From the NCBI GenBank assembly GCA_023441625.1, contig JAEZOA010000044.1, positions 43,826-107,825 on the forward strand: a stretch of DNA of 64,000 nucleotides. Reading direction: 5' to 3'. The first letter of the stretch is position 1, and every line of letters begins with the position of its first letter. The translations under genes and the position numbers were made by a program. Source of the DNA: Bacillota bacterium (GTDB taxonomy: Bacteria > Bacillota > Clostridia > Acetivibrionales > DSM-1351). The notes under the pieces were generated by a model that was given only the letters and a program-made list of their open reading frames with translations, had not been told where the DNA came from and made no database searches. Below are positions 1-7,955 of this stretch, in pieces.

Positions 1-1
1 A

Positions 2-241
2 AATGGGAATATAGTAGTATATGACTTTTTATGTCCTATGAAATGTGAACTGTATGACAATGAAAACAATTTGATAGAATCCTTTGAAGAAACCTTTGAA
101 GACGGCTTTATATATGAAATTAGTCACTTTATGGATTTATATCGTAACAAAAAAATAGAGAGTGATATTATCCCGCTAAAAGACACAGTTACTTGTGTAG
201 GAATATTTGATGAGTTGATGAAGCAGTGGGGAAAAGCATAG
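2..241 (+). CDS. Gfo/Idh/MocA-type oxidoreductase, C-terminal end (partial)
   Basis: The frame is open to the left edge of the window, so this is the tail of a gene whose start lies outside. About 79 codons are visible. The ending (PLKDTVTCVGIFDELMKQWG) and the preceding YEISHFMDLYRNKKIES segment look like the last helices of Gfo/Idh/MocA NAD(P)-dependent sugar dehydrogenases, where a Pro-Leu-x-Asp-Thr helix ends the alpha/beta domain. The Rossmann domain and catalytic EKP motif would be upstream, so substrate and cofactor cannot be judged. An internal ATG at 38 has no convincing ribosome binding site and is not taken as a start. Confidence 0.6.
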   Translation, partial: NGNIVVYDFLCPMKCELYDNENNLIESFEETFEDGFIYEISHFMDLYRNKKIESDIIPLKDTVTCVGIFDELMKQWGKA

Positions 242-322
242 TTAGTTTGGTAAAATCTTTTTATATTATAATAAAAATTTATGCTATTCACAATAATTTA
301 TAGTAAAGAGGAGCAAAAGCTA

Positions 323-1792
323 ATGAAAATGTTTAAAAGGAAACCATGTAATGAGGCAACATGTATTTTAAGCTACGTAGAAAACAGGTTTGCTGGGAAG
401 GAGCAAGAGAAACCAAGAGTTGAATATCCAATACATCTAGATGTTTTATCGTATTTTGATAAACTATTTTCCAATGAGAAGCAAATGGGAACTTCAGCAA
501 AGGAACTATTGGATATTACTTCATCCATGAGTAATTTTGATGTAAATATGTCTCATATTGCATATGAATTGATTGATTTTTCTCATGAAATGGCTATCCT
601 TAGCGAATCAAACCTTGCAATTGTTGAGCAAACTACAGCTAGCATGGACCAAGTAAATGATACTATAACCGGTGCTGCTGATATACTGGAAAAACTGGCA
701 GCAGACTCTGAAGTGCTGGTAAAAAGTAATCATGAAAGCTTAACTCAAATTAAAGAGGTTAATGATTTAAAGGAAAATGTATTAAACGACTCAAACATTA
801 TGGGTGAGCAAATAGGTAAGCTGGTTAGTATGGCAAATAAAGTAAATGATATTGTAAATGGAGTGGCTGCCATTGCGGAACAAACTAACCTTCTTGCTTT
901 AAATGCTTCTATTGAAGCCGCTAGGGCAGGAGAGAGCGGGCGTGGCTTTTCTGTGGTTGCTGAGGAGATTCGTAAGCTTGCAGATGGCACCAAGAAGAAT
1001 CTTGAAGGAATGAATTTTTTTGTAAAGAGTATACAGGAGGCTGCTTTGGAAGGAAAAAAGAGTATGGATAATACTCTGCAGTCAACAGAAAAAATGAGCA
1101 TGAAGATTGATACAATTACAGATACTATGGAAAAAAATGTAGATATGCTTCAGACGGTAATAAAAGATGTTAATGCCATTAATCAATCTATTGGAGATGT
1201 TAAAACTTCTGTTTATGAAATTAATCAAGCAATGGATTCCTCCAGTCGTGATGCTGAAAAGCTTAGCCAAATGACACAGCAAATTCACAATGAGGCAGTA
1301 ATAAGCTCGGAACACGCTAAAAAAATATCTCAGGTTGACGATCAACTATCAAATATTGTTAAAGATATGATGAGTTCTTTGCATGGAAGTACAAATGCAA
1401 TTGATAACAATGGATTTTTGAATAACATAACTAAGGCAAAAGAAGCCCATGCTAATTGGGTACATAATTTAAAACGAATAGTTGATGAAATGAGGGTATA
1501 TCCACTGCAAACCAATGGAACAAAATGTGCATTTGGACATTTTTATTATGCAATGGAGGTAACTAACCCTAAAATTTCAGAGGACTGGAAGAAAACAGGA
1601 ACAATTCACATGGAATTTCACAATCTAGGACAAAAAGTAATTGATGCCGTGAAGGAAGGGAATTCATCTCAGGCTAAAGAGTATTACCTTTCTGCAGAAA
1701 AACTCTCAAAAGAAATATTTCAATATCTGGATAAAATATCTGCAGAAGTTGAGCTTCAAACTAAAAATGGAGTCAATATATTTAAAAATTGA
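323..1792 (+). CDS. Cytosolic methyl-accepting chemotaxis protein with C-terminal CZB zinc domain
   Basis: A chemoreceptor that would signal to CheA/CheW. The ATG at 323 is preferred over the one at 281 because GAGGAG sits about 9 bases before it. No transmembrane segment is seen, so the receptor is probably cytosolic. Long coiled coils flank the conserved signalling hairpin around residues 180-220 (AEQTNLLALNASIEAARAG). The last ~110 residues carry the chemoreceptor zinc-binding (CZB) pattern: His in AHANWVHNL, Cys in KCAFGHFYY and His in IHMEFHNLG. Known CZB domains bind zinc and sense zinc or oxidants such as hypochlorous acid; the ligand here is inference. It stands alone, with a terminator-like hairpin downstream. 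Confidence 0.9.
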   Translation: MKMFKRKPCNEATCILSYVENRFAGKEQEKPRVEYPIHLDVLSYFDKLFSNEKQMGTSAKELLDITSSMSNFDVNMSHIAYELIDFSHEMAILSESNLAIVEQTTASMDQVNDTITGAADILEKLAADSEVLVKSNHESLTQIKEVNDLKENVLNDSNIMGEQIGKLVSMANKVNDIVNGVAAIAEQTNLLALNASIEAARAGESGRGFSVVAEEIRKLADGTKKNLEGMNFFVKSIQEAALEGKKSMDNTLQSTEKMSMKIDTITDTMEKNVDMLQTVIKDVNAINQSIGDVKTSVYEINQAMDSSSRDAEKLSQMTQQIHNEAVISSEHAKKISQVDDQLSNIVKDMMSSLHGSTNAIDNNGFLNNITKAKEAHANWVHNLKRIVDEMRVYPLQTNGTKCAFGHFYYAMEVTNPKISEDWKKTGTIHMEFHNLGQKVIDAVKEGNSSQAKEYYLSAEKLSKEIFQYLDKISAEVELQTKNGVNIFKN

Positions 1793-1815
1793 TGTCTTTT
1801 AGAGAATGGAGTATA

Positions 1816-1851
1816 AACAACGCAAGTTGGCAAGCCAACATTGCTTATGTT
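1816..1851 (+). repeat. Palindromic intergenic repeat, copy A
   Basis: A 36-bp copy of a hairpin repeat with core GCAAGTTGGC-AA-GCCAACATTGC and outer arms AACAAC/TTATGTT. Near-identical copies lie at 39192-39227 and 55802-55837, and inverted copies at 57636-57671, 57248-57273 and 41388-41420. All are intergenic. Confidence 0.85.
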
Positions 1852-1859
1852 AAAAATAA

Positions 1860-1914
1860 AATTGACTCTGCTGTTACAATCTTTGTTATTGTAGCAGCAG
1901 AGTCAATTTATTTA
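1860..1914 (+). terminator. Hairpin terminator after the chemoreceptor gene
   Basis: ATTGACTCTGCTGTTACAA pairs with TTGTAGCAGCAGAGTCAAT across a short loop, followed by TTATTTAAA. The long stem is strong but the T tract is weak. Confidence 0.65.
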
Positions 1915-2075
1915 AACAGTTTTATCTAATGGTTACCGAAGAATCTTGCTTAATAAAATGTCTTTGTGAAGTTGCTGAGAGAAAATTATGTAAACCAATC
2001 ACCTTTTTTAAATCAATTCATACAATGGTATAGTACCTTGTAAAAGAATTAAAAACATGAAAAGGAGATTTATTT

Positions 2076-2474
2076 ATGGGTGAAGGAATATTTGATTACG
2101 ACGAATTAAAAGCTCAATTAAAGGCTGAATTAGAGGCAGAATTAAAGGCTAAATTGGAAGCTGAACTAAAAGCAAAATTGGATGCAGAACAAGAATTTGA
2201 AGTAGAAGAGGAAGAATACCATAACCAAAAGCAAATAAATAAACAGATTAATTATACTGTTATAACACAAAAACAGTATCAAGGGCAAGCATCTGCTAAT
2301 GAAGTTGAAGCAGAAAATGAAGCAGAAAATGTAGCTGTAAATGCAGCAGAAAACGAAGCAGAAAATAAAGCAAAAAACAAAGCAGAATCTGAAGCCGAAA
2401 ACGAAGCTAAAAATATCGCAAAAGCTGAAAACAAAGCAGAATCTGAAAGTAAACCTAAGCCAAAGTTTATATAA
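2076..2474 (+). CDS. Ala/Glu/Lys-rich repeat coiled-coil protein
   Basis: A 132-residue protein of very low complexity, with GGAGATT upstream of the ATG. Residues ~8-45 are built from repeats of the type LKAELEAELKAKLEA, a strongly helical, amphipathic coiled coil. A linker with YHNQKQINKQINY follows. Residues ~75-130 are a second array of four-to-six-residue units based on AENEAEN/KAESEAEN. There is no signal peptide, Cys or His. The gene is followed after ~87 bases by a beta-sandwich protein on the same strand. Function is not recognised; a structural, spore-coat-like or scaffold role is only a guess from composition. The repeat units make it prone to length variation. Confidence 0.75.
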   Translation: MGEGIFDYDELKAQLKAELEAELKAKLEAELKAKLDAEQEFEVEEEEYHNQKQINKQINYTVITQKQYQGQASANEVEAENEAENVAVNAAENEAENKAKNKAESEAENEAKNIAKAENKAESESKPKPKFI

Positions 2475-2486
2475 ATTAGAAAGAGA

Positions 2487-2511
2487 AACAGGGGGGATAT
2501 TCCCCTCTGCT
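2487..2511 (+). promoter_or_regulatory. Short GC-rich hairpin between the repeat protein and the beta-sandwich gene
   Basis: CAGGGGGGA and TCCCCTCTG pair around a short loop just after the stop codon. There is no T tract, so it is more likely an mRNA-stabilising or processing hairpin than a terminator. Confidence 0.4.
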
Positions 2512-2560
2512 ACATAAAGTAATAAAGAAATTATAGCAAAATAGGAGATGGAGCAGAGCA

Positions 2561-3016
2561 ATGGAAGTACAAAATGAGTTAATTGAAGAGAAGAAAAAAC
2601 CTAAAAAAGTTGCTGAAAAAAACAAAGGGAGTCTGAAGAAGGAAAGTATTCAGTATAATGCGCAAGACTTGGATCAGGAGCAAAAGGTTGATGTAAATCC
2701 CGTACAATTAAATACTCAAAATCTTCACGTCCTTGTAAAGAACGAAAATTACTCTGGTAAAATAACTGGAACTACATATCTAGAGGAAAATAAAGAAACT
2801 TTAATTGATGTAAATATACACTTGTTTTTTGGTCATGACCTTAAATTTCCGGTATACAAGACGAAATCAGATAATAATGGGAACTTTATTATAGAAGACC
2901 TACCTTCAGGCTATTATACTTTAGTTGCAAAATCGGGAGAAGGTCTGAAATATCAGTCCCATTATATTAAGGTTTTACCTTGCCAGAATGTACATCAATC
3001 TATATTATTAAAGTAA
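2561..3016 (+). CDS. Protein with carboxypeptidase-regulatory-like / prealbumin-like beta-sandwich domain
   Basis: A 151-residue protein with AGGAGATGG before the ATG. Residues 1-60 are charged and disordered-looking (KKKPKKVAEKNKG). Residues ~65-151 match the carboxypeptidase-regulatory-like or SpaA-type fold: GKITGTTY at the start of strand A, DNNGNFIIEDLPSGYYTL as the conserved G-x-F/Y-x-F/I-x-x-L-P-x-G-x-Y signature, and a final strand HQSILLK. Such domains are usually modules of surface or coat proteins. No signal peptide or sortase motif is visible, so a cytosolic or spore-coat assembly location is possible. It forms a likely two-gene unit with the Ala/Glu/Lys-rich protein upstream. Confidence 0.7.
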   Translation: MEVQNELIEEKKKPKKVAEKNKGSLKKESIQYNAQDLDQEQKVDVNPVQLNTQNLHVLVKNENYSGKITGTTYLEENKETLIDVNIHLFFGHDLKFPVYKTKSDNNGNFIIEDLPSGYYTLVAKSGEGLKYQSHYIKVLPCQNVHQSILLK

Positions 3017-3075
3017 TATACTAACGCGCCACAAATTAAAGAAAATTTCAAATGAGAAAAGAAAGAGATGCATAG

Positions 3076-4521
3076 ATGACAAAAGTTAATTTTAGTGACT
3101 ATCACTTAAGCAGTGAACTACTTAAAGCAATTAATATGTTAAATTTCAAAAGTCCTACAAAAGTACAGAAGCAGGTTATACCAGCAGTAATAGAACAGAA
3201 AGATATCATAGTAAAGTCACAAACTGGAAGTGGAAAGACAGCCGCCTTTGCCATTCCTATTTGCCATATGGTAGATTGGGAAGAAAATAAGCCTCAGGCA
3301 TTAGTACTCACACCAACAAGGGAGCTTGCTATTCAAGTTAAAGAGGATATTTTTAATATAGGAAGATTTAAAAGGCTCAAAGTAGCTGCAATCTATGGAA
3401 AATCCCCTTTCTATAATCAAGAAAAAGAACTTAAACAAAAAACACACGTTGTGGTTGGTACTCCGGGTCGTACTATAGATCATTTAGAGAGGGGAACCTT
3501 TGACATATCTAACATTAAATATCTTGTTATAGATGAAGCAGACGAAATGCTTAACATGGGCTTCATAGAGCAAATTGAAACCATAATAGCTAGCCTGCCA
3601 AAAGAGCGAGTGACTATATTGTTGTCAGCTACTATGCCCACAGATATAAAGAACCTGTGTGACAAATATATGAATTTGCCTTTGTTTGTTGAAATAGAAG
3701 AGCAAACTTCATCTACGCAGAAGATATACCAAGAAAGATATAGCGTGGAACAAAAGGACAAAATGGCACTTTTAAGAGATATCACAATAGTTGAAAATCC
3801 AGATAGCTGTATGATATTTTGTAATACAAAGCAGAGGGTGGATGAGGTGTATTTTGAGCTGACAAAGCTTAAATATTCTTGTCAGAAAATCCATGGTGGT
3901 ATGGAACAGCAAGATAGACTTCGTGTTATGAATGATTTTAAGCAAGGGTATTTCAGATATCTGGTGGCTACAGATGTTGCTGCTAGAGGAATAGATATAG
4001 ATGACATTACACTTGTGATTAATTATGATATACCACAAGAGAGCGAAAGCTATGTTCATAGGATTGGAAGAACAGGACGTGTAGGCAAGGAAGGTAAAGC
4101 AATTACTTTTATATCACAAAATGAAGATAAATTTTTAAAAGATATTCAAAGATATATCGGTAAGGAGATCCCACTCAAGAGTAAACCTGAAAAAGAAACT
4201 GTAAATGGCTTCAAACAAGAATTTGTTGAAAAAATAAATTCTGCACCTGAACTAAAAGAAACAAAGGGCGCACAGCTAAATAAAGAAATTATTAAATTGC
4301 ATATCAATGCTGGTAAGAAGACAAAGATGAGACCTGTTGACATCGTTGGTACACTTTGCAATATAAAAGGCATGTCAGCAGCTGATATAGGAATTATAAA
4401 TATAGTGGATGTTTCAACTTTTGTAGAGATATTGAATAATAAAGGCGAGATGGTATATAGAGAACTGCAAACCACACCAATCAAGGGTAGAATACGAAGG
4501 GTGAGTAAAGTGGATGTATAA
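3076..4521 (+). CDS. dbpA: DEAD-box RNA helicase, DbpA/YxiN type
   Basis: A 481-residue ATP-dependent RNA helicase. All core motifs are present: Walker A SQTGSGKT (~46), PTREL, GTPGR, DEAD (~153), SAT (~185), VATDVAARGIDI and HRIGRTGR (~328). The last ~80 residues form the DbpA-type RNA-binding domain (KTKMRPVDIVGTL, GIINIVDVSTFVEILNNKG). Family knowledge: DbpA/YxiN uses this domain to bind hairpin 92 of 23S rRNA and acts in 50S subunit assembly. Length matches B. subtilis YxiN (~479 residues). It appears monocistronic. Confidence in the family is high, while the rRNA target is inferred from the C-terminal domain. Confidence 0.93.
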   Translation: MTKVNFSDYHLSSELLKAINMLNFKSPTKVQKQVIPAVIEQKDIIVKSQTGSGKTAAFAIPICHMVDWEENKPQALVLTPTRELAIQVKEDIFNIGRFKRLKVAAIYGKSPFYNQEKELKQKTHVVVGTPGRTIDHLERGTFDISNIKYLVIDEADEMLNMGFIEQIETIIASLPKERVTILLSATMPTDIKNLCDKYMNLPLFVEIEEQTSSTQKIYQERYSVEQKDKMALLRDITIVENPDSCMIFCNTKQRVDEVYFELTKLKYSCQKIHGGMEQQDRLRVMNDFKQGYFRYLVATDVAARGIDIDDITLVINYDIPQESESYVHRIGRTGRVGKEGKAITFISQNEDKFLKDIQRYIGKEIPLKSKPEKETVNGFKQEFVEKINSAPELKETKGAQLNKEIIKLHINAGKKTKMRPVDIVGTLCNIKGMSAADIGIINIVDVSTFVEILNNKGEMVYRELQTTPIKGRIRRVSKVDV

Positions 4522-4653
4522 AATAAAATACAATTATAATAAAAAACGTTCAATATATTGGTAAAATAAGATTAAAAACATGTAGCCAAAAAGCTCCTAT
4601 TAACATAACATATTAATACTGGATTTTAGAATATAATGTTAGGGGCGGATAAA

Positions 4654-5931
4654 ATGAACCAAGTAAAGATACAAAAAACTAGTTATCGTTGGGTTCCAGT
4701 TATAGCAAGTATTGCAATTCAAATGTGTTTAGGTACAGCTTATATTTGGAGCGTATTTCAATCGTACTTAATTATAGGGAAATCAACACCAGAAGCATTG
4801 TTTGAGTGGCCGGCAACATATGGAACTCTGGCGTATGCATTACTACTTGGAGTGTTAACTTTTGGTAGTACCATTGGTGGTAGAATTCAAGATAAATTAA
4901 GAAATCCAAGAGCAGTTATTATTGCAGGAGGTATTATACTGGGGGTAGGATTTTTCCTCGCCCAATTTACAACTGAATCAACACCTTGGTTACTATGGAT
5001 CACATATGGAATTTTAGGTGGCTTTGGAATGGGGATGGCATATACCACAACAATTTCAACTTGTCAAAAATGGTTCCCAGACCGCAGAGGGTTAGTTACT
5101 GGAATAATTGTTGCAGCTCTTGGCTTTGGTGGACTAGTATTTACACCAGTAGCAGAAGCACTTATAAGTCAAGTTGGTGTTTTAAAAACCTTTGCAGTTT
5201 TTGGTGTTATATTTGTAGTTGTTACAGTTATAGGATCATTATTTATAAAAAATCCACCTGAAGGCTTTAAACCAGAAGGTTGGACACCATCAATAAAAAA
5301 GACTACGCATATAGTGCAGGATTTTACTCCTAGTCAAGTTTTAAAAACGCCACAGTTTTATCTAGTTACGCTAGCTCTTATGTGTGCTACTGCAGCAGGT
5401 TCAATGATGATTCCAATGGCAAAAATACTAGGCTTACAGCCTGACAGTGGTTTGTCAGCAAGTGCAGCTATTGCCGGAGTAATGATTATTTCTGGTTGTA
5501 ATTCATTTGGAAGAGTATTTTGGGGATGGATATCTGATAAGATTGGAAGAAAGCAAACAATATTGATTCTCCTGCTCTTGGCTGGTGCTTCGATTATAGG
5601 GGTAGCTTTTGCAAAAGCATATTTAATGCTGGTATTTATTGCGATAATCGGTTTTTCCTATGGTGGATTTCTTGGAGTATTCCCAGCATTGACAGCTGAC
5701 TTCTGGGGGACTAAAAATGGCGCACAGATATATGGTATGGTTCTGTTAGGCTTTGGTGCAGGAGCGGTAGCTTCATCATATATAATAGCATACTTTAGTA
5801 AAACAAAAGCATTTACCTCAGCTTTCATAATAGCTGCCATTGCATCAGTTGTAGGAATAGTAATAATTTCCTTAGTTAAGGCCCCCAAAGCAATAACTCG
5901 GGAAGTTGAAAAAGAAAAAGTAAGCATCTAA
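4654..5931 (+). CDS. MFS transporter, oxalate/formate antiporter (OFA) family
   Basis: A ~425-residue membrane carrier with about 12 hydrophobic segments. The ATG at 4654 follows AGGGGCGG, so the in-frame ATG at 4636 is probably part of the leader. The opening RWVPVIASIAIQMCLGTAYIWSVF and the GMGMAYTTTISTCQKWFPDRRGLVTG segment are typical of the OFA family (YhjX/OxlT-like), as is a short cytosolic loop before helix 7 (NPPEGFKPEGW). Members exchange small carboxylates such as oxalate/formate or pyruvate; the substrate cannot be read here. A clean terminator follows and the gene seems to stand alone. Confidence 0.88.
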   Translation: MNQVKIQKTSYRWVPVIASIAIQMCLGTAYIWSVFQSYLIIGKSTPEALFEWPATYGTLAYALLLGVLTFGSTIGGRIQDKLRNPRAVIIAGGIILGVGFFLAQFTTESTPWLLWITYGILGGFGMGMAYTTTISTCQKWFPDRRGLVTGIIVAALGFGGLVFTPVAEALISQVGVLKTFAVFGVIFVVVTVIGSLFIKNPPEGFKPEGWTPSIKKTTHIVQDFTPSQVLKTPQFYLVTLALMCATAAGSMMIPMAKILGLQPDSGLSASAAIAGVMIISGCNSFGRVFWGWISDKIGRKQTILILLLLAGASIIGVAFAKAYLMLVFIAIIGFSYGGFLGVFPALTADFWGTKNGAQIYGMVLLGFGAGAVASSYIIAYFSKTKAFTSAFIIAAIASVVGIVIISLVKAPKAITREVEKEKVSI

Positions 5932-5980
5932 GCAAACCAGCAAGGATTTAAATAATAAGGTTTTTAATAAGGTTAAAACA

Positions 5981-6017
5981 AAAGCGATGGGATTTAGCAG
6001 TCCTATCGCTTTTTTAT
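5981..6017 (+). terminator. Intrinsic terminator after the OFA carrier
   Basis: AAAGCGATGGGA pairs with TCCTATCGCTTT, followed by TTTTAT. A classic stem with a T tract. Confidence 0.85.
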
Positions 6018-6139
6018 AATTAAATCTTTGTCTTATTAATATAATACGTTATAATTTAAAGGTATGGAAATATAAAATAAATATAAAGGATAATACATAA
6101 AAAATAACTAATAATATTAAAAGAGAAGGAATAAAAACT

Positions 6140-6979
6140 ATGGTTGAATTAGGCGAAATACAGAGTTTGCAAGTAATCAGAAAGACTTCAATTGGGGTAT
6201 ATCTTAACACAAAAAATAGTAATGACAAGGATGATATCTTACTACCGAAAAGTCAAGTATCAGAGGGGACGGAAGTAGGAGATGAAATTGAAGTATTTGT
6301 TTATAAAGATTCTGAGGATAGAATAATTGCAACGGTAAAAAAACCCATGCTGACAGTTGGTAAATTAGCGTCACTAAAAGTAGTGGAAAATACAAAAATA
6401 GGTGCCTTTTTGGATTGGGGCTTGGAGAAAGACTTGCTATTGCCCTTTAAGGAACAGGTGGGTAAGGTTGTAGAAGGTGGTAAATATCTGGTAGGCTTGT
6501 ATGTAGATAGCAGCAATAGGCTATGTGCAACTATGAATATATACGATATGCTTAGTTATAAATCCCCTTATAAGGAAAAGGACAGAGTTCATGGTACAAT
6601 CTATAACATAAGCAAGGAGCTAGGAGCATTTGTAGCTGTTGACGATAAGTATCAAGGCTTGATTCCTAGTAAGGAATTTTATGGTAATTATATGGAAGGT
6701 GATTCTATAGAAGCAAGAGTTAAAAGAGTAAGACAGGACGGAAAATTAGAATTAAGTATAAGACAAGAGGCTTATGTTGAAATAGAGGGCGATGCTCAAA
6801 AAATTATGAATAGAATGAAGGCAGATGGTGGTAAACTTTCACTGAACGATAAAAGCTCGCCTGAAAAAATCAAAGCTGAGCTTAATATGAGTAAGGCAGC
6901 ATTTAAAAGAGCTGTTGGAAGGCTTCTAAAAGAGGGGGCAATAAAAATCACAGATAATGGTATTGAAATGATGTGGTAA
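6140..6979 (+). CDS. cvfB: S1-type RNA-binding protein, CvfB family
   Basis: A 279-residue protein with the CvfB (YitL) architecture. The N-terminal half holds two divergent S1-like barrels (GEIQSLQVIRKTSIGVYL and GKLASLKVVENTKIGAFL, the latter with the family signature FLDWGLEKDLLLPFKEQ). A canonical S1 domain follows at residues ~148-210 (RVHGTIYNISKELGAFV, GKLELSIRQ), and a small winged helix ends the protein (SPEKIKAELNMSKAAFKRAVGRLLKEG). CvfB proteins bind RNA, and in S. aureus the family member affects virulence gene expression. Weak AGAAGG precedes the ATG. It is monocistronic. Confidence 0.88.
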   Translation: MVELGEIQSLQVIRKTSIGVYLNTKNSNDKDDILLPKSQVSEGTEVGDEIEVFVYKDSEDRIIATVKKPMLTVGKLASLKVVENTKIGAFLDWGLEKDLLLPFKEQVGKVVEGGKYLVGLYVDSSNRLCATMNIYDMLSYKSPYKEKDRVHGTIYNISKELGAFVAVDDKYQGLIPSKEFYGNYMEGDSIEARVKRVRQDGKLELSIRQEAYVEIEGDAQKIMNRMKADGGKLSLNDKSSPEKIKAELNMSKAAFKRAVGRLLKEGAIKITDNGIEMMW

Positions 6980-7081
6980 TAACAGATATACACAAATAAA
7001 ATGAAATAAGATGATAATAAAATAAGTTTTCGGAAAATCTAAATTTGAGAACTTATTAAAATGCAAATGGAGGTATTAGCA

Positions 7082-7459
7082 ATGGGATTTATGGATGGTT
7101 TACTTGGGAATGCATCAGAAATTAAAATCCAGGATGTTCAGAAGGAATTGGGTCATCTTTTAGCAAGTGGTGAACAAATCGAAAAGGCTTATAAGCTTAT
7201 TCGTGACCTTTTTATCTTCACGGATAAAAGACTAATATTAGTAGACAAACAAGGAGTAACAGGAAAAAAGGTTGAATATCATTCTATACCCTATAAAAAT
7301 ATAATTCATTTCAGCATAGAAACAGCAGGTCACTTTGACTTAGATGCTGAATTAAAAATCTGGCTTTCGGGCTCACAGCTACCAATTCAAAAGCAGTTTA
7401 ATAAAAGTCTAAACATCTATGAAGTGCAAAGTGTGTTAGCCGGTTATATATTAAAATAA
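7082..7459 (+). CDS. Bacterial PH-domain protein
   Basis: A 125-residue cytosolic protein made almost entirely of a bacterial pleckstrin-homology fold (bPH_1 type). The ATG at 7082 is chosen because GGAGGT lies 8-10 bases ahead; the earlier ATG at 7061 overlaps that site. Diagnostic segments are LIRDLFIFTDKRLILVDKQG and VEYHSIPYKNIIHFSIETAG, the strand pair and central signature of the family, and the C-terminal helix SLNIYEVQSVLAGYIL. Members often form ring oligomers, but the biological role is generally unknown. No partner gene is evident. Confidence 0.82.
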   Translation: MGFMDGLLGNASEIKIQDVQKELGHLLASGEQIEKAYKLIRDLFIFTDKRLILVDKQGVTGKKVEYHSIPYKNIIHFSIETAGHFDLDAELKIWLSGSQLPIQKQFNKSLNIYEVQSVLAGYILK

Positions 7460-7955
7460 AAAGTGAAGCAGCTAACTTATACTTGCAAAAGTACAAAGTA
7501 ATTGCTGAAATAGGCTGGGTCACCACAAGCATTTTTGCTGTCGCAGAACCAATGTTTGTAAGGATTCTGCGACGTTCGATTTGACAGCTAAAACACTTGT
7601 GTTTCACCTACAATTTCAGCATTTACTTTTAACTGAGCTTCCCATTGGTATAAGTTGTACTCACGTATATTAAAACATAAACTTTTTCTCGTATATTTTA
7701 TTTTGTTTTTCGACAGCCCAGTTTTTTCAAATCACCTTTTAAATCATCAGCAAGATCAGAAAAGTCCAAAAGTCTCGGAGGTCCAAATATAACGTTGGAT
7801 TATATACATTATTAGAGTATTATGCTATAATGTGGTAAATTTGCTGCGCTATAGTTATAAACTTCAACGGGCTAATAAAAATAATATGGTTTTAAGAGAG
7901 TTTTTACAATAAAAGATCCATTTAATTTACTTTAACTGTGAAGGGGTTAGTGAGT
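7460..7955. other. Intergenic region with one hairpin and a possible gene remnant
   Basis: About 500 bases without an intact gene. A stem GTCGCAGAA/TTCTGCGAC spans 7540-7573 and may act as a weak terminator. On the minus strand around 7710-7800 a stretch reads NVIFGPPRLLDFSDLADDLK and ends at a stop, but it lacks a start codon and is preceded by a stop; it looks like the tail of a decayed gene. The rest is AT-rich and probably holds the promoter of the large helicase gene. Confidence 0.5.

Noticed and set aside
2166..2561. 131-codon minus-strand frame rich in Phe and Cys
   Set aside because: It is the antisense shadow of the Ala/Glu/Lys repeat gene.
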